From assembly GCA_000499405.2 (NCBI GenBank), contig HG738137.1, forward strand, positions 8,817,609 to 8,881,608: a DNA stretch of 64,000 nt, read 5' to 3'. The translations under genes were made by a program, and so were the position numbers. Position 1 is the first letter of the stretch; every line of letters begins with the position of its first letter. Shown one piece after another: positions 1 through 18,485 of this stretch. Under the pieces are notes generated by a model. It had not been told where the DNA came from and searched no databases. It saw only the letters and a list, made by a program, of their open reading frames with translations. The DNA is from Onchocerca volvulus (lineage: Eukaryota; Nematoda; Chromadorea; Rhabditida; Onchocercidae).

Positions 1-178
1 ATGAATGTTACTTATTCCTTTCTTCTTTAAAGATAAGAAATGAGCAGTGATAAGATTCTTACAAAACTTCTGAAACCTTTTGGGTTCCAAAAGCTTCGCG
101 AAATTAACAAGAATAATAATAATCAGGCATTATGGCAATACACTGTAATGAGATTTCAAACGAAGATTGTAAAGTATT

Positions 179-4905
<4,727 letters not shown>

Positions 4906-7411
4906 TGTTGCACAAAAGTTAAATCTTACGATTTAAATGACATTCACGTGCAATCTTCTTGCATAAGTTTTGCACGAAACCCTTGAATTTAAAAAATACC
5001 ACATTATAAAAATTTAAAATCTGATAAACTCCGTAAAAATACTGAAATCGAATAATGTAATACAACGATTCGGAATACCAATTACTATTTATCTCTGAAT
5101 TCTTTTGATCCAAGCTTTCAAGATTTTTGTCCAGTCTCAAAAGAAATCTTCACTGATTTGAAAGGAAAAAAGGAGATAATTTCTGCAAAAATAATTCCAC
5201 GATTTTCTAAACTAACACATCAAACACTCAGTAGTCAGACCCTTTTCAAATGAAAATTGAAATTTACTAGGAACTTAAAAATAAGTATAATTATACTACT
5301 CGTTATTGTAGCGTAAAGCAATCTGTCAATAAAAAGGTCTTCGTTAGAATTCTTTTTTATTCACACAATTCATATACTCATTGTAAAAAAAGCTTTTCGT
5401 TTATTTTCATAAAAAGCGAAGACAAATTTTAAAAATAAAAAACAACATAGAAGCGCGAAAAAGTCCAACGTTATCAGGATTCAGAAAATAAAATCAAATT
5501 TGAAATTAAAACCAAAAAAGCGATCAAATAAATGACTAATGCAGAATATATTCAAACATATGCATGTATATTACATATATATTTTTGAAAAAAATGTCAC
5601 AAAATAGCAAAAAAAAAAAGAGTACCATAATATCCGAAAAAAAAAAAAAAAAAAAAGAAAGAACGAGTTTGAGAAATAGAAATGCGTTCGAAAAACGAAT
5701 TACATATGAACTTTATAATCTGACCAGAGAAACAGAAAAACGAAGCCAAAAATACTTCTCTAACCCGGGAAATCTTGAAAACCTTTCTTAAAATTGAATT
5801 CTTCTAGGCATATAAATCAATTCTGCATATTTTGGGAAAAATAATAACATGATTTAGTATGCCACATATCGTAATTAGAAGAAAATAATAAATGATGGAA
5901 CATATGCAATGCAGCTGAAAAAAGGCAACGGATGCAAATAATTGTTCGAATTTGCATAATAAATGAATATTAAAAATTATTGCATGGGATGAAGGGCCAT
6001 CTAGCGAGTTAATAACTTTATTGTATCTTCAAACTTTCTGAAAATCAAATAAGAATTAAAGACTAAAAAATAGAATTTAATTTTAGTCTAGAAAATCAGG
6101 ATACATTTACAATGTAAAGAAATTTCTTGGAAAATAATTGGAAATCCAAATGGATATTTAAACTGAAACATTATTTACAACACTACCACTACTACTAATG
6201 CAGAAAATCGTAGTCTAGGAGCAGGAAAAAGGGAATAATATGCATATAAAATTGAAGAGCAAATAGTATGCCAAAGTCCTCCGAAAAACTGCAATTAGAC
6301 AGAATATATTTTGTAGTAATTTAAGCTTTAAAATGAAGGAACGAAATCTTCATACGAATAAATGACTAAAATTAATTCGTTATCCATTATTCATTAAGGA
6401 ACGCCCATGCCTTATTATGATGGCGCAAGCGCAAAAGTCCAATATAGTTCGTGAAGAAGGCTAAGGATGCCATTCACACTCATCGTCAGTTTGTTTAATC
6501 AATCGATAGTTAAGCTTCCCATAATCCAAAGTTTGCCTCAGTCAGCCTTGCAAAGCCAATGTTTGAAACTTCCAAGAAAATGTTCTAATAGGCTTTCTTA
6601 CTTCCTAAGCTTTGCGCCATTTTCGCATTGCAACGAGTGATATGAAGGATTTCAATAAAAAATAAAACGAGAAAACTTCAAATTTCGGTTGAATTTCCGT
6701 TAAAAAATTTAAAATTTTCTGCCGATAAGCATTTGGCTAGATGTAACATCATACTTTTAAGGATAGAGAAGCAAACTTAGAGACGATGGAATGATGAAAA
6801 ATTATAAAAAACCTAAAACGCAAAAAATGATAAGGAAAAGTGTTTACACCGAAGTAATATACAGGACTAAGTTACAAAAGAAAAAAAATTGAAATTTATA
6901 AAAATTTGACTAAAAAAAAAGACAGATGAACATTGTGATACTCGTCTGAGGTCCGATATTTCGAAAGAAATGATCGTCGAATCAATATCGCTAATCCACC
7001 TTTTGCTAGTACACTAACTGAGTTTTAGGAGAAAAAAAATTTCGATAGATTTTGTTATTCCATTTGCGTCTAAAAAATCAGAAAGAAAAAAGGTGAGTTT
7101 TTGTGAAGAATTGCTGTCTCATGTCTTGAAACGCAGATTTTGCCTTAAGATTTTTATGATAAATAATGAATTATTTTTATCTACCAAAAACTTAATAAAT
7201 GTCTAATTTATTAAGCGTTTTCAGGAAAAGTAGCACTGTTTCATCATGTAGGTTTCTTCATCATTAAAAGTATCACTCACAACATAATTTTTAATGGCTA
7301 TGAAAATTTAAACTGATTTCAAGATTAAGCTATTTTCTTTTTTTCATTAAAAAAGAAGCCGAGATCTACTTCTTAAAATTTCAAGTAACTGGATTTCTTG
7401 CATTTAATTAT
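4906..7411. other. Intergenic, no gene seen
   Basis: AT-rich spacer between the DUS2 start and the RANBP9/10 3' end; both genes are on the minus strand. No open frame with splice support or protein-like composition. Contains short homopolymers, for example A-runs near 5613 and 5638. The DUS2 promoter must lie here, but no specific element or trans-splice acceptor is clear just upstream of 4905. Confidence 0.6.
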
Positions 7412-7417
7412 TTTATT
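7412..7417 (-). terminator. Candidate poly(A) signal AATAAA of RANBP9/10
   Basis: AATAAA on the minus strand about 146 nt beyond the RANBP9/10 stop codon. In such AT-rich DNA the hexamer is common by chance, so this is tentative. Confidence 0.4.
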
Positions 7418-7562
7418 TTAATCTATAGAAACATGCTCACTAGCTTTTCTGATAATCGAGCGTCATAAATGATTGAAACTTCATGGCGGCATATATCGAC
7501 GGTCAAATTAAAGAATACCAAAATTTACATTAAGAAAAAAAAAACTAATGAAGGGGTAAATA

Positions 7563-8495
7563 TCAAAATTCCAGGTTCTGGGCGACCAATTTATCCACGT
7601 CTGCGAATACAGCAACACCAAGCTGCATTGCCGATAAATCATTACGAAGTTTACGCGCAGTACGAAAATGCATTGAGAGTAGCGATTCCTTCGGAAAACC
7701 CATATGTTCTTAAAAAAAAAAATCAAAATTTTTTTCAACCTTATTTTATTTTCAGAAATATTTTCGAAAATTCTATTAGTCACTCTGCAAACGCAAATTA
7801 ATTAATTATTAGCAAGTTAAATAAATGATGCTGAACTGTTGTACACATTATTATAACTGGAAACACTTACAACGAAAATCAAAAGTTCAAAATAAAATCT
7901 ATACTACATGAAAACTGAACGAAATAAGGATAGCTCTGATCTGCGACCTATATGGAAGGAAATACATAACGCACTGAGCTTCACTATTAACATGTATTAT
8001 TGATTTCTCCGAAAGCCAAGACAAAAAATAATAAAATAACCTCGTAAGGCGCTATTTAATCCGTTAGCTGCTTTCACACGTTGCACTTGTTCAAGCAAAT
8101 AGCGAAGTGATGTATCCAAGGGTTTTGTATGACATATCAAAGCAAGGATATCCTGGAAAATAAAAGCTAGACATCTAACTAATTACAGTCACCCAGAAAC
8201 CACACATACAACTATATTGGAGAACATTTGTTTCGATTTAAACGTACGCAAGTGCAAACACTTTCCATTTTGTTTCACCTCGCTGCTAATGTCGCTGAAA
8301 TGTGAATGTCCACCGAATATAAGGATTTCGCCTTGTCGATCTATCCTGCTTTCATATCATAATTATATTCATCCAAAATTACCATTAAACTTGGTAATAT
8401 ATGGTGATATCCTTATCCTTCCAACTTTTTGAAGCTTTTTTACTTACACAAACAGTTATCAGTAATTTAGAATCAAATCTTACATATTTTATTCT

Positions 8496-8561
<66 letters not shown>

Positions 8562-11500
8562 AAAGTGACATCAACTTCTCACATGCATCCGGCGAACCAG
8601 ATCTTCTGGCGGATTTACGATTTGTTGACATAAAAAATTGATTTCCCGACCGAGTTTGAGAAGCATATCTATTTCTTCACATTTCATCATATCTTTCGGA
8701 TCACCACCCGTCCAACCTCGACATAAAGTAAATGTTCGTTCCGCACCACCAATAACATCTTGATGTGTGTCACCATAAGACGGATCTAAATAATTCATAA
8801 TAGATTTTGCACAGCATAAAATCCTGAATTTGAAGCATTAAATAAATAATAAATGATACCACTTGTTTTGAAACACTAAAAAAGAAAACTTGTTAATCTC
8901 GAAATTTTTTAATTTTATGATATACCTTGATCTTCATCGATGATTGTGGTTGCTGATGAAACCGGTTGAGATACACCGTTTAATATAACACCATTACTTG
9001 TTGTGGCATTTCCATTGGATTCTGGAACAAATTTTTTGCATAGAGTTCGTGATATTAATTTCTCTTAAGTACCATAATTTTCAAGATTGTACCGTACATC
9101 AAATGCATTAATTCAAAACGAACTGAAGTCACAATTTGAATTTTGCTATGAACTGTTCAATTTAATAACATTCAAATTACATCCTAATTTTATGTGTACT
9201 TGAGCATTTATTGAAAATGTAAGAAAAATCCAAAAAGAAAAAAAAAATCATGTATCTAACCATGAACTGCTCCATTCGATGATGAGGAGTGGTCACTTCC
9301 AGCTTTATCATCTATCGATTCATCAACTGACATATTACTGAAATATATATATGCCAATTATTGGACGTTAAAAAAAAATAATTCTAAAAATTAGTTATCC
9401 CAACAAAATAAGCTGAAACAATCTTACCGAATAACAGTGCTACTTGTTTGCACACGAGCAAATCGGCTTGAATCTGCTTGCATTCCTTCATTTCCCGTAC
9501 GTGAACGACGAGTAACACATATGAAAGGTTCTAAAAATGATTTCGTATTAGATTTCACATTGAAAGCACATCTTTAATTAATTTCTTTCTATTTAATGCA
9601 TATCATAAACTCTGCACATTGCCATAACCGCCCAGTACATTATTTGCATGCATTAGCATAAGCATAACGGGAAAGTATAACAATAATTGAAGAGTGAAAT
9701 ATTACTGAAAACAAACCCCATTCATCATTGCGTCTTTTGAACGGATTAATCGTACCCAAATTTTCATTACTGGCAGTAATTGTAAATGGATGTCCTTTTC
9801 TACTATACACTTGAGCATACGAATCACCTCCTGAAATTCATTGTAATTTTTTAGACATTTCCATATAGTTTTCCTTCATATTATAAATCTATTTATATTC
9901 AGTGTATTTAAAACAATAGCAGGAAAAAGACTGCACAGTTAACATTTCATATTACCTTTTTTTAGATCTTATGCTACTGTCACAGGAACACATAAAAAGT
10001 CTTCCAATACATCACAACATAACAAGCTATGAAAATTGCACTTATTTTTCCATACTATATCATTCTATTTCGAATGCAATGAACATGTAAAAGATAATTT
10101 CCCTTTCCTCCATCTCCTCTTCCCTCTCTCTCATCAAAATCTTAAAAATATTAACGATTCAATCTAATTATAAAATATATCTATATGAACCTGAGATTGT
10201 TGAAAGACTACTTTGTGTTGAACGAGTTTCTTCCTTTGGAGACACACTACTGGATGAATCATGCGAAGACACAGAAGAAATTGTGATCTGCAATTAAAAT
10301 TCAGTCTTATGTATTCCAGAATAATAGTAGTATAGCTTCTACAAAAAACTTTATTTTATCGGTTTTTAAAATTCCATCTTTAGATGAAATATTCTGTCAA
10401 TTTGGTACTTGCGCCACTGATAATGAAATGATTGCAAGTTTGCTTCCAGCTTTATGAAAGTGATCCACGATATTAATTATCTAAACTTTCCATCTAGTCT
10501 AACCTTTATCTACGTGTCAACCGTTATTTAAATTGTTCATAAATAATATAAGTGAATGTACTTTACTGATAACGGTGTAACCGAAAAGAAAAAATATATG
10601 CTCTTACATTATTTGCTTTGGCATAAATCTCCACGAAATACTGACAATTCAATAATAACGCTAATTCTTTATTTTGTTCCAATAAATCTGGACATAAAGC
10701 TCGTGCACGATCGATTGCTTTGCCCACTTCACCATCCAAAATCATTTGTTTCAGTTCTGCAAATGGTGCCACTAAAAAAAATTTAACGAAATTAAATAAA
10801 ATATTTAAACTAACAGAGGGCGAGAGAACAGCATTCCAAAAACCATTTATTGTTTAGTTTACGAATATAAATCTTATGAAATTTTCCAATTCTTCGTCAT
10901 AGAGTATCTTGCAAGAAGCAAAAAAGTAAATATTCATATGACATATTTGAACTATTCATTTGTTTCAATTGTTCATTACTCCATCTTGACTAACAGAACT
11001 TCGCCAATATAAATGCCACTGATAATATATTGTATATCACCACGTCTTGAAATAGCATAACTTTGTGTCAAGCAAGCTGCGAAGCTCACTGATAAAGATA
11101 GATAAAGAATTCCTTAAAACATTCATAACGAATTTTGAGTTCCGAATGATGCAATTTACTCATAAAGAATCACAATTACATTAACAATTTCCACAGATTT
11201 ATTCCAAATATGGGAGAACTCGAGCTGAATTCCGAGCCAGAAACATCTAAAAATGCAAAATATTTCGAAAATTAAAATTAAAATATCACAAGCAACCTAC
11301 CGCGACGTCTTTCTAACATATCACTTGATTCCTCTTCTCCTTTCTCCATTTGTACATCACCAGATTCATCCAGATTTTGATCGGCATGCTTTTTAAAAGC
11401 AGCTAATGCTCTTCCATATCCTTCGTGTAATAACCATGATGATATCGCTCTAAAAATAGGATTAATGTAAATTATGAAAGAAAGGAAATAGTCATTATAG

Positions 11501-14500
11501 TTCCTTTCCCTCTACTTCTCTTTTTTATCTCATCAATGAAACTAGCAGAGAGTATGTTAAGCACTGCCTACTTACCGATCCATCCAGCCCGTTTTTGCTT
11601 GTGGCAGCACAACTTTGCATATTTGTTCATACGTATAATTGCGTGCATCCTGCAAGACTTGATAAATCAGCTCTACATTCTCTTTAAAAAAGAATTTCAC
11701 TGATAGACAATTATTTGTCGAATTTGGTAATTTTAAAACAAAAACTCTTCACTATTTTCATGAATAATAAAATAATAAATGAAAAAAATATTATCAGGCT
11801 CGGCACTCAAATCATATCATTCTTCTTCAGAAATCAATTAATAAAGCTGGTACCAAAAAACATTCCAGGATCATTTTATAAAATCTACTTCGACATTCAA
11901 GCATACTGCACTTCTTGATGATAGAGCAAATGCATAATCAATAACGGACAATCATCTTTGCAAAGAATACTTATTACAATAATTAATTAATTGATCTCAT
12001 CAATTTGTCATTCAATTTCTTGTTGATTGTAACAAATTTGAAAATTGAATATCTCCAAATTCATTTGAAGAGTAAATATTGTAAAGTGAATTAGATTGAC
12101 TGTTTTTCCAATAATTTAATCAGCGAGTAAATCAGTGCGGTTAAAAGGCTGTCACTATAAGTCTCCTTCACAAGGGCTAATGCTCGATCATATCTCGCAC
12201 GCATTGCATCATTAACGGAGAACACACTACACTGCACTTCTCCACAATTTTTGCTTCCTATTATTTCGGCTGATCGTTTTATTATTGTCGAAACAAGAGG
12301 AAACAATAAGATGCAGAGAAATAGCACTGCATGGAATACAATGATGACCTTGAATTCTTGCTCGATGTCGTACTTAAAAGGATATTGTCCGAAGTTCGAT
12401 TCTGCAATCGCACCATGTTTTTGAAGGCCAATCATTGGATACAAATCAACAACGTTTTCAACTTCCATTATAGCAATACCTGCAATAATAAAATAAAGAA
12501 TAAACAATCTAAAAGACTATAAAAATAGCTAGAATATAGCAGTTATCCATGAAAATAAACAAATCAATATTTTATTTCATAGAGCAATCTATTTTTCATT
12601 CACATCCTTCTCTTCTTTGACTAGTTTGTGCAATCGATAACTGCTTCAACACTATAACACGACACTTAAAAATATAATGAAATGTTAAGAAAACAATATC
12701 GAAAAACAAAGCTGTTTCATAATGACATCATTATACAATGTGGTTCAGGCTTATTCATTCTTTTATATGCATCATTACTACGTAGACATTTTATAAGTCG
12801 CAAAGAAATCCAGCAGTTATCAAATTAAACAGGAACTAACCCAAATGTTGGCCATTTTTGGTGAAAAATATTGATTTTCTGACAAAATCTACTCCACAAC
12901 CAATCACATCGTTCATTTTAAATGTGGGTCCATATGCATGTCCAGTGCCTGATGAGCAAAAGAAATTGCCATCGTCACCGTGATAACCGTATGATGCTCT
13001 GTCCCAGCCTAAATTTCATAATTATATCTTCTTTTTTTCTTTTATCGCCATCATATAACACAGAAACATTGATTAGTACAGAAACTTCGGAGATGCTATA
13101 AAAATGCTGTCATTTGGGCTAATAGAGATTATAAGGCTGAAACTTAAACATTCTGCAAGAGTAGTCCATAGCATTCTCTATACATAGCGTAAATGATCAG
13201 CAGATGCGAAAAATTAAGTGATTATTGCGAAAGTTTTAAGAGAAAATATTTAAGCCTTTTCGAGTTATGGCATAAAGCTATATGCAGTGCAAACCTGGCA
13301 ATCTATTCAAATCGACATTTCGTTCACATAACCCAACGCCCATACAACATTCAGCTCCACTACATACTATTGTTACTTCAAAGTAATATACGCCACATGT
13401 TATTGGGATCGGATGATCAGCACGCACCGCTGCAGCATCTTTTGCATTCAGCTCCTGATTGGGATCCCCACTATCTGCACCAGAAAACCAATAAAAAAAG
13501 TATAGAAACTTTAAAAGTTGAAATTTATATGTTAAAGCTAAAAAATTCATTTGTTCCGGAATTTATTAATAATACCCACCAGCATAAGCAACATTACGAT
13601 AATCATTTGTGACAACCAACGACGCTGCTTTATCTTGATGGCTCCAGTGCGTTGGCAATGGTGTTTTCTACAACACTTACTGGAATTAAGAAAACCTTCG
13701 AAAATAATTCGATCGTTCATTTCTCTTTAAAATGTAGAAAATTTTGAGACTTGTAAAATGCATCAAGCTTTTCGCCCAACTGTATTTCGGGAAATTCTAG
13801 AGATACCGAAACTGATTACTTTTCAGGTATCATTTTTATTTGTAAACAGTTTTGTCTACAAATAATTTGCTCCAGCTTTTCGTTACTGATTTTAAATATT
13901 CGAAAACATCTTTCAAACTACTTTTAAGTTTCATCTTAGAAATTTATAGCTGCAATGAGCTTATTGCAGATCTCAGATAATCTATTTTTTTTTTCACACG
14001 TTAAGCAGGCACATGACACAAGCTTGGATAATACACATGCAAAAACATCCATTCTGAAGCGTCAGAGGAAATTTTTACAAAACTCAAAAACTCATGACAT
14101 AGATAAATTTTCAAACATAATGCAAACTTCATGTGGAAAACCTGACATAAAGCACTGCTACATACCTTTTGATCCACAAACGGATAAAGCTGTAGCAAAC
14201 GTTCATTAACTTCTTTAGGTCGTTCTCCTGAACATATCACTTTATATCGTGGTCTTCTGCGCCTCAATGCCGCATCAGGACTCAAGCTTTTTACTTCAAC
14301 AACATCTTCCAATACTGTTTCATCAAAATCCTGCAAAATTCAATCTTCGATTTTTAAAAAACTTAAAACTTTACTTCATCCCTAATATAATGAGTCAGAA
14401 TAACAAGAATTCAAGCAATATTTTGGAAGTGAAATGAGTTCATCTTGATGTTAAAAGTTCTGAAATTTATATTTGTCGTTCTTTTATTCCAGAATTTAAA

Positions 14501-15042
14501 CTACTAATCCAATAGTGTTCAAACTCTATTACCTCTTCTCCACACATTTGTCCCATTTACTTTCCACAATTATTTGAAATACGTGGCAATAGTCTAAGAT
14601 TCGAAGAAAGACTACTCCGTGTGAAATAACAGATTGAACATTGGGCAAAGATCATTGCACATATAACACAGATATTGAGCGCAATAATTTATAAAGATCA
14701 AATCTTTCCTAGTTTTATAGTTCAATTAAATTTAAACACTCGATTTTCTGAACTTTTAAGAATAAACCTAATACATAACTTTTTCTAAAATTACTCGCGG
14801 AAAATAGATTTTCAGAACAAGTTACAATTCATTGAAAAGATGAATTCTTAGATGAATTTTTACACAGAGAAATCTATGATCTATGTGAATGTACAATTTC
14901 TTGCAATAGTTTCCAGAAAAACCCAAAAAAAATTTAGGTATCAAACTCATCGATGAATGAATCGCTAAGATGGATGAGATGAAGTGAAAATGTTTATAAT
15001 AAAAAAAATTACACTTTGTAATGCTTCAACTTCCATAGTCAT
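7563..15042 (-). CDS. RANBP9: RANBP9/RANBP10 (RanBPM) ortholog, CTLH/GID E3 ligase scaffold, 17 exons
   Basis: Scaffold subunit of the CTLH (GID) ubiquitin-ligase complex, cytoplasmic and nuclear by family. Exons in coding order: 15013-15042, 14166-14330, 13580-13667, 13295-13474, 12841-13008, 12349-12479, 11576-11649, 11301-11449, 10608-10771, 10191-10287, 9717-9830, 9428-9530, 9261-9337, 8926-9021, 8583-8785, 8041-8152, 7563-7708. Sum 2097 nt, 698 aa, all phases agree (human RANBP9 729 aa). Domains: SPRY about 75-245 with [47 protein letters not shown] and [10 protein letters not shown]; LisH about 275-305 ([20 protein letters not shown]); CTLH about 320-385 ([20 protein letters not shown]); a Ser/Asn-rich linker 385-570; CRA about 575-698. 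The start is the first ATG after a 5'UTR that begins at a strong acceptor (15151-15153). The SPRY-LisH intron contains an open stretch described separately. I cannot separate RANBP9 from RANBP10; invertebrates normally have one gene ancestral to both. Confidence 0.93.
8497..8559. repeat. 63-nt A homopolymer (T63 in transcript sense) in a RANBP9/10 intron
   Basis: An uninterrupted run of 63 A on the plus strand, 23 nt beyond the donor of the exon ending at 8583. It is by far the longest homopolymer in the window. It may be an expanded intronic T-tract, or its length may be an assembly estimate. Confidence 0.95.
12091..12348 (-). other. In-frame open intron segment after the SPRY exon, TM helix plus tail
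   Basis: Reading past the donor at 12348/12349 in the RANBP9/10 frame stays open for 85 codons to a stop at 12091-12093. The first part is a hydrophobic helix ([19 protein letters not shown]). The second part ([16 protein letters not shown] and following) has near-exonic base composition (12130-12260 is visibly GC-richer than nearby introns). I found no acceptor and donor pair that would insert it as a cassette in phase. It could be a retained-intron isoform ending in a TM segment, a decayed exon, or chance. The opposite strand is also open over part of it. Confidence 0.35.
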
Positions 15043-15153
15043 TTCCCTCTTTACTTTCCGCACCTCGAAGTAACAACAACCGGCCACACCACCTCACAAC
15101 CGGCCGATCGACACTTCTCTATCCCGGATATCTCCAATTATGGCTTCTATCTG
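15043..15153 (-). promoter_or_regulatory. RANBP9/10 5'UTR exon with strong acceptor (candidate SL trans-splice site)
   Basis: CTGTTTTCAG (minus strand, ending at 15151) lies 108 nt upstream of the start codon. The stretch 15060-15130 is unusually GC-rich for this window and holds two AACCGGCC copies about 20 nt apart. A strong acceptor just upstream of a first ATG, without a nearby donor, fits either spliced-leader addition or a distant 5'UTR exon; I cannot tell which. The SL1 leader itself is added in trans and would not be seen here. Confidence 0.5.
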
Positions 15154-16312
15154 AAAACAGAAAAATTCATCGGATTGATTAAATTTTTTCTCAAAATCAA
15201 AAACAAGATCTAGATATTTCAAAAAAATATTTGCTCGAATTTCGAAATTCTAAATATCAGTAAAAAAGTCTCGGATTTTAAATTTACTCGAGTATTCAAA
15301 TCACCTTTCCGGAGGTGATTTGTTTAAATCGCGAATTTGCTGGATTCAACTGTTATATTTTCTTCGAAAATTAACATATTTACTATTTATTAACAAGAAA
15401 CTTCCAAAATATTTTGATAGAAAATCCACAATTGCCACATTCTTTTCTTCAAAAAGAAAGAAATCTATTAAAATTATGTTAGCAGAGAGAGAAATTTGCC
15501 TGAGAAAACAGCAAGTACATGCGGAAAAATCACTTCTCCGTAGCACTTGATATAAACGAACTTTCCGGATGACTAACGGTCGCTCTCTGATTCCTTGAAT
15601 GATTACAGGATCATACGAATCGATAAATTTTTACTATCAAGTACGGATGTACTTTGAATTTTATGAACTTCTATTTTTTTTTAAATATATAAAGCCAGAT
15701 GACAAAACTCTGACAAATTCGGATAAAATGGCGGAGGAGATGATATTAAATAAGAAATTCCAGAGAGAATAGATTCAAAAGTCCACGATGTCGCGGTATA
15801 ATTCATTGGGATTTGCGACAGGCAACATATCTGATTGTTTACCCTTCACCGAACATATAAAAATTATCTTTAAAAAATGGCACAGAACGATGGACTCGTC
15901 CACATTATTGATCACCGTTCTAAATATTTTGCTTTGTGCAAAGCAGCTGATTTAACTAACACAGTAGGAAAGTGAGCGTGCTAAGACCTAAAGTAATAAA
16001 TTTAAGATTTTCTGGAAAAACAAAATAAAAATAAAATTGTTATCACTATATTATCACTACATTGTTTTTATTATATTTTATTGCATTCATAAATTTAGTT
16101 TACAATACATTTATTCATTTCTTGCATGCATATATATTATCAATTATTATTGCATTCAATTACAATAACAAGAAAAAAGATAATATGCATTAATAATGCA
16201 TACATATAAGTACATTATCAACTATTATTGCATTCATGTGTGATAAAAATGATAACATGCATTAATAATACATACATGCATATATTACCAATTATTATCT
16301 ACTATACTTCTG

Positions 16313-16372
16313 TGCATGCATGCATACATGCATGCATGTATGCATGTATGCATGTATGCACGCATATGTTAT
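16313..16372. repeat. (TGCATGCA/TGTA)n microsatellite
   Basis: About 60 bp of alternating TGCA and TGTA tetramers. It is self-complementary, so it can form hairpins, and is bordered on both sides by further TGCATGCATA-like fragments. Confidence 0.9.
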
Positions 16373-16508
16373 TACTCGTTATTGTTCTATTCACCACATT
16401 ATTATAACCAATTATAATGACTGATAATTAATTGCATCACTTAGACAAGAATCAATTTCTCAACTTTCAGTTTTTTTTCAGTAAAATTTATTCTAAATAA
16501 TTAAAAAA

Positions 16509-16665
16509 ATCAAATATTTCATCATATTCGCAAATTTCATAATCAATTTATTGTATTTCATCATATTCGCAAATTTCATAATCAATTTATTGTATTTCAT
16601 CATATTCGCAAATTTCATAATCAATTTATTATGAAATTTGTGAATATAACGAAATATTTGATTTG
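16509..16665. repeat. 39-bp tandem repeat, three copies, closed by an inverted copy
   Basis: Direct copies start at 16515, 16554 and 16593 and are virtually identical (TATTTCATCATATTCGCAAA and onward). The segment 16629-16665 is a near-perfect reverse complement of 16509-16545, so the block can fold into a long hairpin with any one of the copies. Confidence 0.92.
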
Positions 16666-18420
16666 CTTTAATGACTTAAAATAAATTCGAGTTAATATAC
16701 AAAACTAGTCATAGCTCTCTGTGATCCTTCCTTTCCTTTCCACTTCTTCCTTCTCCCTTTCCTGTTTTTGTTATATTACGAAATTTTTATCATTAACTAT
16801 CATCCCTTACTGTTTTTAAAATTTTGAAATGCGTCATTTTAGAGTGGCGAAAATTTTTGATAATATCTCTGAATTCTAATTCTCTCAAATGAAAAGAATG
16901 TTCATATTTTGGCAATTTCTTTTCTTACTTTCCTTTATCAGTTGGTCTATTTTTTCCGTTTTCGAATAGAAAATGCATTTCAACATTTCATTAAAATAAT
17001 TTTTACTGAGAATTTTCCAAATTTTGAATTTAAATTTCAATCATGTTTATATTTGATTGATTATTTCACATATAAACGTTAGGTATATATAATCGACTTT
17101 TAAATTACTATAATTTGGTAAGTCAAAAAAAAAAAAAAAAGAATAGAAATGTGTGATAAATTAAAATGATAACAACTTCTTCGAATTTTCACTTCAATTC
17201 CAGTATTTCCAATTTCAATTTAATTACTTAGCCTCTTTTTGTTTCAAATTTCCACTTCAATTCTCATATCTTTAAATTCTATTTCATCAAATTTACCTTT
17301 TCTGTTTTGAAATTCCAAACAACTTTTATAAAATCCGTAACTTCTTCTACTTAAACATTTCATTGTAATTTTTAATGTGAAATTCAAATTATAAAATTTT
17401 TACTGTCCATTATCAAAGAATATCTTTCAACAAAAATAAGCAATAGTATTCGTCGTTTTCATTGTACTGATGCTAACTTATTCATTTTTTCTTCCTGTTA
17501 CTTTTTTTTTTTAATTTTTTAAATGATCCGCCAAATTATAGATTTTTTCAAATTTAAAAAAATTGAACTCTATGAAATATTTCATTTCAAATTTTTGAAA
17601 AAAAAAGAAACCTTCCTTACAAAGCTTTAAAAAATTGAACGATGTGGAATAGTATTATTTATATTATACATTATCATTTATGAAACAAGAAAAGAATACA
17701 TTTTGAAAGCATCTAAACAAGAGTATTTCACGTCATAACAAATCGAAGATTAATGATTTGAAATAAACAAGCAATCACATTTTGTCCGAATAGTTACCGA
17801 TTATTTCTTAAAAGCATTGTTTCCATATAGCAATTAAACATATTTATTCTTAAAATTATTTTTTTAAATCAAAAATGACAATTTGCAAATATTTATTATT
17901 AAATTTTACATTAATTACCATTTATGTTACAACAGTTATCAAAACTCGAAATTATTCTTTGTGAATTGATTAATAAGTTAAATAAGTCAATTTGAACTTT
18001 ATGAAAAAAAAAATCTCGAAAATCTCTTAAAATTTTTCAAATCTTCGAAAAAGTTAATTTATGGCAAATTAAAATAATTAATTATTGAATTTAGTAAATC
18101 CAAATTAATAATATTTCAGAAATAAATTTTGCAAATTTATTGTCAATTTGAAAATATAATGCTAGGAAATATTAGGAATACTACTATATTGTGCTAATTT
18201 TTATCACTGTTGCATAAAAATTTAATTATATTAAACCAAATTATACAGTGGAACTGAAAATAATGAGATTTAAAAAAAAAAAAAATGAAATTATAAAATA
18301 ATAACTCTCCGGATATTATAATATTTTCATGAATTAAATTCTGGTTGAAATAATTGATGCTTGAAAATTTCTAAATATTGTGATATGAATGCATAGTTTT
18401 CGCATTTCAATAATTGAAAT

Positions 18421-18426
18421 TTTATT
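18421..18426 (-). terminator. Candidate poly(A) signal AATAAA of lev-10
   Basis: AATAAA on the minus strand 60 nt beyond the lev-10 stop codon, a typical nematode 3'UTR distance. Position supports it; the hexamer alone is weak evidence in AT-rich DNA. Confidence 0.5.
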
Positions 18427-18485
18427 TAATATCAAGAATTAATTTCAATTTAATTTCTAAAATTTGAATCAAACAAAAGGAAAAA

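Larger units (their letters stand above)
15154..18420. other. Intergenic between lev-10 3' end and RANBP9/10 5' end
   Basis: AT-rich, no supported gene. Contains imperfect TTATTGCATTCA/TGCATTAATAATGCAT repeats (about 16030-16300), a TGCA/TGTA microsatellite and the 39-bp tandem plus inverted repeat listed next. The RANBP9/10 promoter is expected near 15150-15900, but no specific motif is evident. Confidence 0.6.

Noticed and set aside
7469..7801. 110-aa plus-strand ORF
   Set aside because: Antisense shadow of the last RANBP9/10 exon.
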